The notes beneath the pieces were generated by a model. The model was not told where the DNA came from. It saw nothing but the letters and a program-made list of their open reading frames with translations, and ran no database searches. Positions 63,410 through 64,000 of a DNA stretch of 64,000 nt are shown here, piece by piece. Both the position numbers and the translations under genes were made by a program. This DNA is from Streptomyces xanthophaeus. Lineage in GTDB: Bacteria > Actinomycetota > Actinomycetes > Streptomycetales > Streptomycetaceae. Location: assembly GCF_000725805.1 (NCBI RefSeq), contig NZ_JOFT01000011.1:310001-374000 (forward strand), in the 5' to 3' direction. Within the stretch, counting starts at the first letter, position 1; each line of letters starts with the position of its first letter.

Positions 63410-64000
63410 TCACGGTGCGGGGGCGGGAGCCGGTTCGTAGGCCTGCTTGGAGGCGCAGGTCCACACCACGGGGTGCATCACGCCCCCCGCGTCGACCGCG
63501 AAACCGCCGACGCGGTCGTCGTCGGAGACGGTGAAGGCTCCGCTGTGGCCGGTCGGCGCGAGGCGGGGCAGGGCCAGGGTGGGCCCGGCGCCCTTCCAGA
63601 GGGTGGCCTGGTGGGGCGGGGCGGTGTCCGGCGGGAAGGGGCCGACCATGTTCGAATCGGAGGCCGTGCCGACGCTGACGCCGGTGGTCGGGCTGACGTC
63701 CTCGAAGGAACCCCTGGTGCGTTCCCCGAGGTTGGGCGCGTACGTCGTCTCGGTGTAGGGGGGCTGCCAGGTGACTCCGTTCGAGGTGATGAGGCGGGAG
63801 TACTCGTAGGTGCCGGAGATCCGGCCCTTGTCGTCGATGTCGTTCGGGACGTAGGTGCTGTAGGTGTCGCCAGGGTAGAAGGGCTGGAGTTCCTGCGCGG
63901 GCGACTCCTTGGCGGCGGGCCACACGAGTCCGGTCTCGTACCAGTACTCGTCGACGACTCCGGTGCCGCGTCCGACGATCTGGCCCGCCTCGTTGATGCC
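63410..64000 (-). CDS. HAF-repeat-type secreted protein, 5' end outside window
   Basis: The frame is open to the right edge; the visible C-terminal 196 residues contain GINEAGQIVGRGTGV, and later NDIDDKGRISGTYEYSRLI and SDDDRVGGFAVDAGGV. These fit the G-I-N-x-x-G-x-I-V-G repeats of HAF-type extracellular proteins that probably form a propeller. The chain ends in a short Ala-Pro tail. A signal peptide would lie outside the window. Confidence 0.75.
   Translation of the reverse strand, partial: GINEAGQIVGRGTGVVDEYWYETGLVWPAAKESPAQELQPFYPGDTYSTYVPNDIDDKGRISGTYEYSRLITSNGVTWQPPYTETTYAPNLGERTRGSFEDVSPTTGVSVGTASDSNMVGPFPPDTAPPHQATLWKGAGPTLALPRLAPTGHSGAFTVSDDDRVGGFAVDAGGVMHPVVWTCASKQAYEPAPAPAP

Overview
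The window is very GC-rich (roughly 70-75 percent), and its genes are dense, with strong third-position G/C, many GTG starts and ATGA/GTGA stop-start overlaps. Together with a SigE-family ECF sigma factor, Cse-like envelope-stress genes, SpoIIE-type phosphatases, NlpC/P60, CAP and DUF4232 secreted proteins, this points to a Streptomyces-like actinomycete chromosome. I see no rRNA, tRNA, CRISPR, insertion sequence or phage.

Region 1 (1-25.1 kb) is the most distinctive. A LysR gene and a 567-base control region (a 20-base palindrome and a TTGACA promoter candidate) precede a tightly coupled plus-strand operon. It encodes a 2350-aa synthase (two nitronate-monooxygenase-like barrels, KS, AT, ACP, KR), a 1544-aa synthase (KS, AT, dehydratase, 4'-phosphopantetheinyl transferase), a free ACP, an alpha/beta hydrolase, a GT1 glycosyltransferase, a membrane-anchored zinc-ribbon methyltransferase and a degenerate galactokinase-like protein. 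It continues with a secreted phosphoesterase, an MFS exporter and a TolB-like protein; a PIG-V-like glycosyltransferase lies convergent. The synthases resemble the PUFA/hglE iterative type. I infer that the operon makes, glycosylates, methylates and exports a reduced lipid-like polyketide. The product is unknown.

Region 2 (25.3-33 kb) is an envelope-stress locus: an ECF sigma factor with a coupled membrane protein, a divergent CseB/CseC-like two-component system, a LolD/FtsX-type ABC transporter with an ECF-type promoter motif, and an NlpC/P60 hydrolase.

Region 3 (33-46 kb) is mixed accessory and housekeeping: a SnoaL-like protein behind a MerR-type promoter, a TetR/saccharopine-dehydrogenase-like pair with a palindromic operator, a MarR/AhpD-like divergent pair, a RibD-type reductase, a lamin-tail secreted protein, a SpoIIE phosphatase with GAF and PAS domains, an ArsB/NhaD-like permease with a universal stress protein, a ClC channel and a broken MFS gene.

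Region 4 (46.5-64 kb) holds a cytochrome P450, methyltransferase, secreted DUF4232 and CAP proteins, a PLP decarboxylase, DoxX, a serine hydrolase with an internal deletion, argG, a 2'-5' RNA ligase-like protein, a patch of frameshifted genes, a LuxR-type two-component system divergent from an ABC transporter, a questin-oxidase-like protein and a truncated HAF-repeat protein at the right edge.
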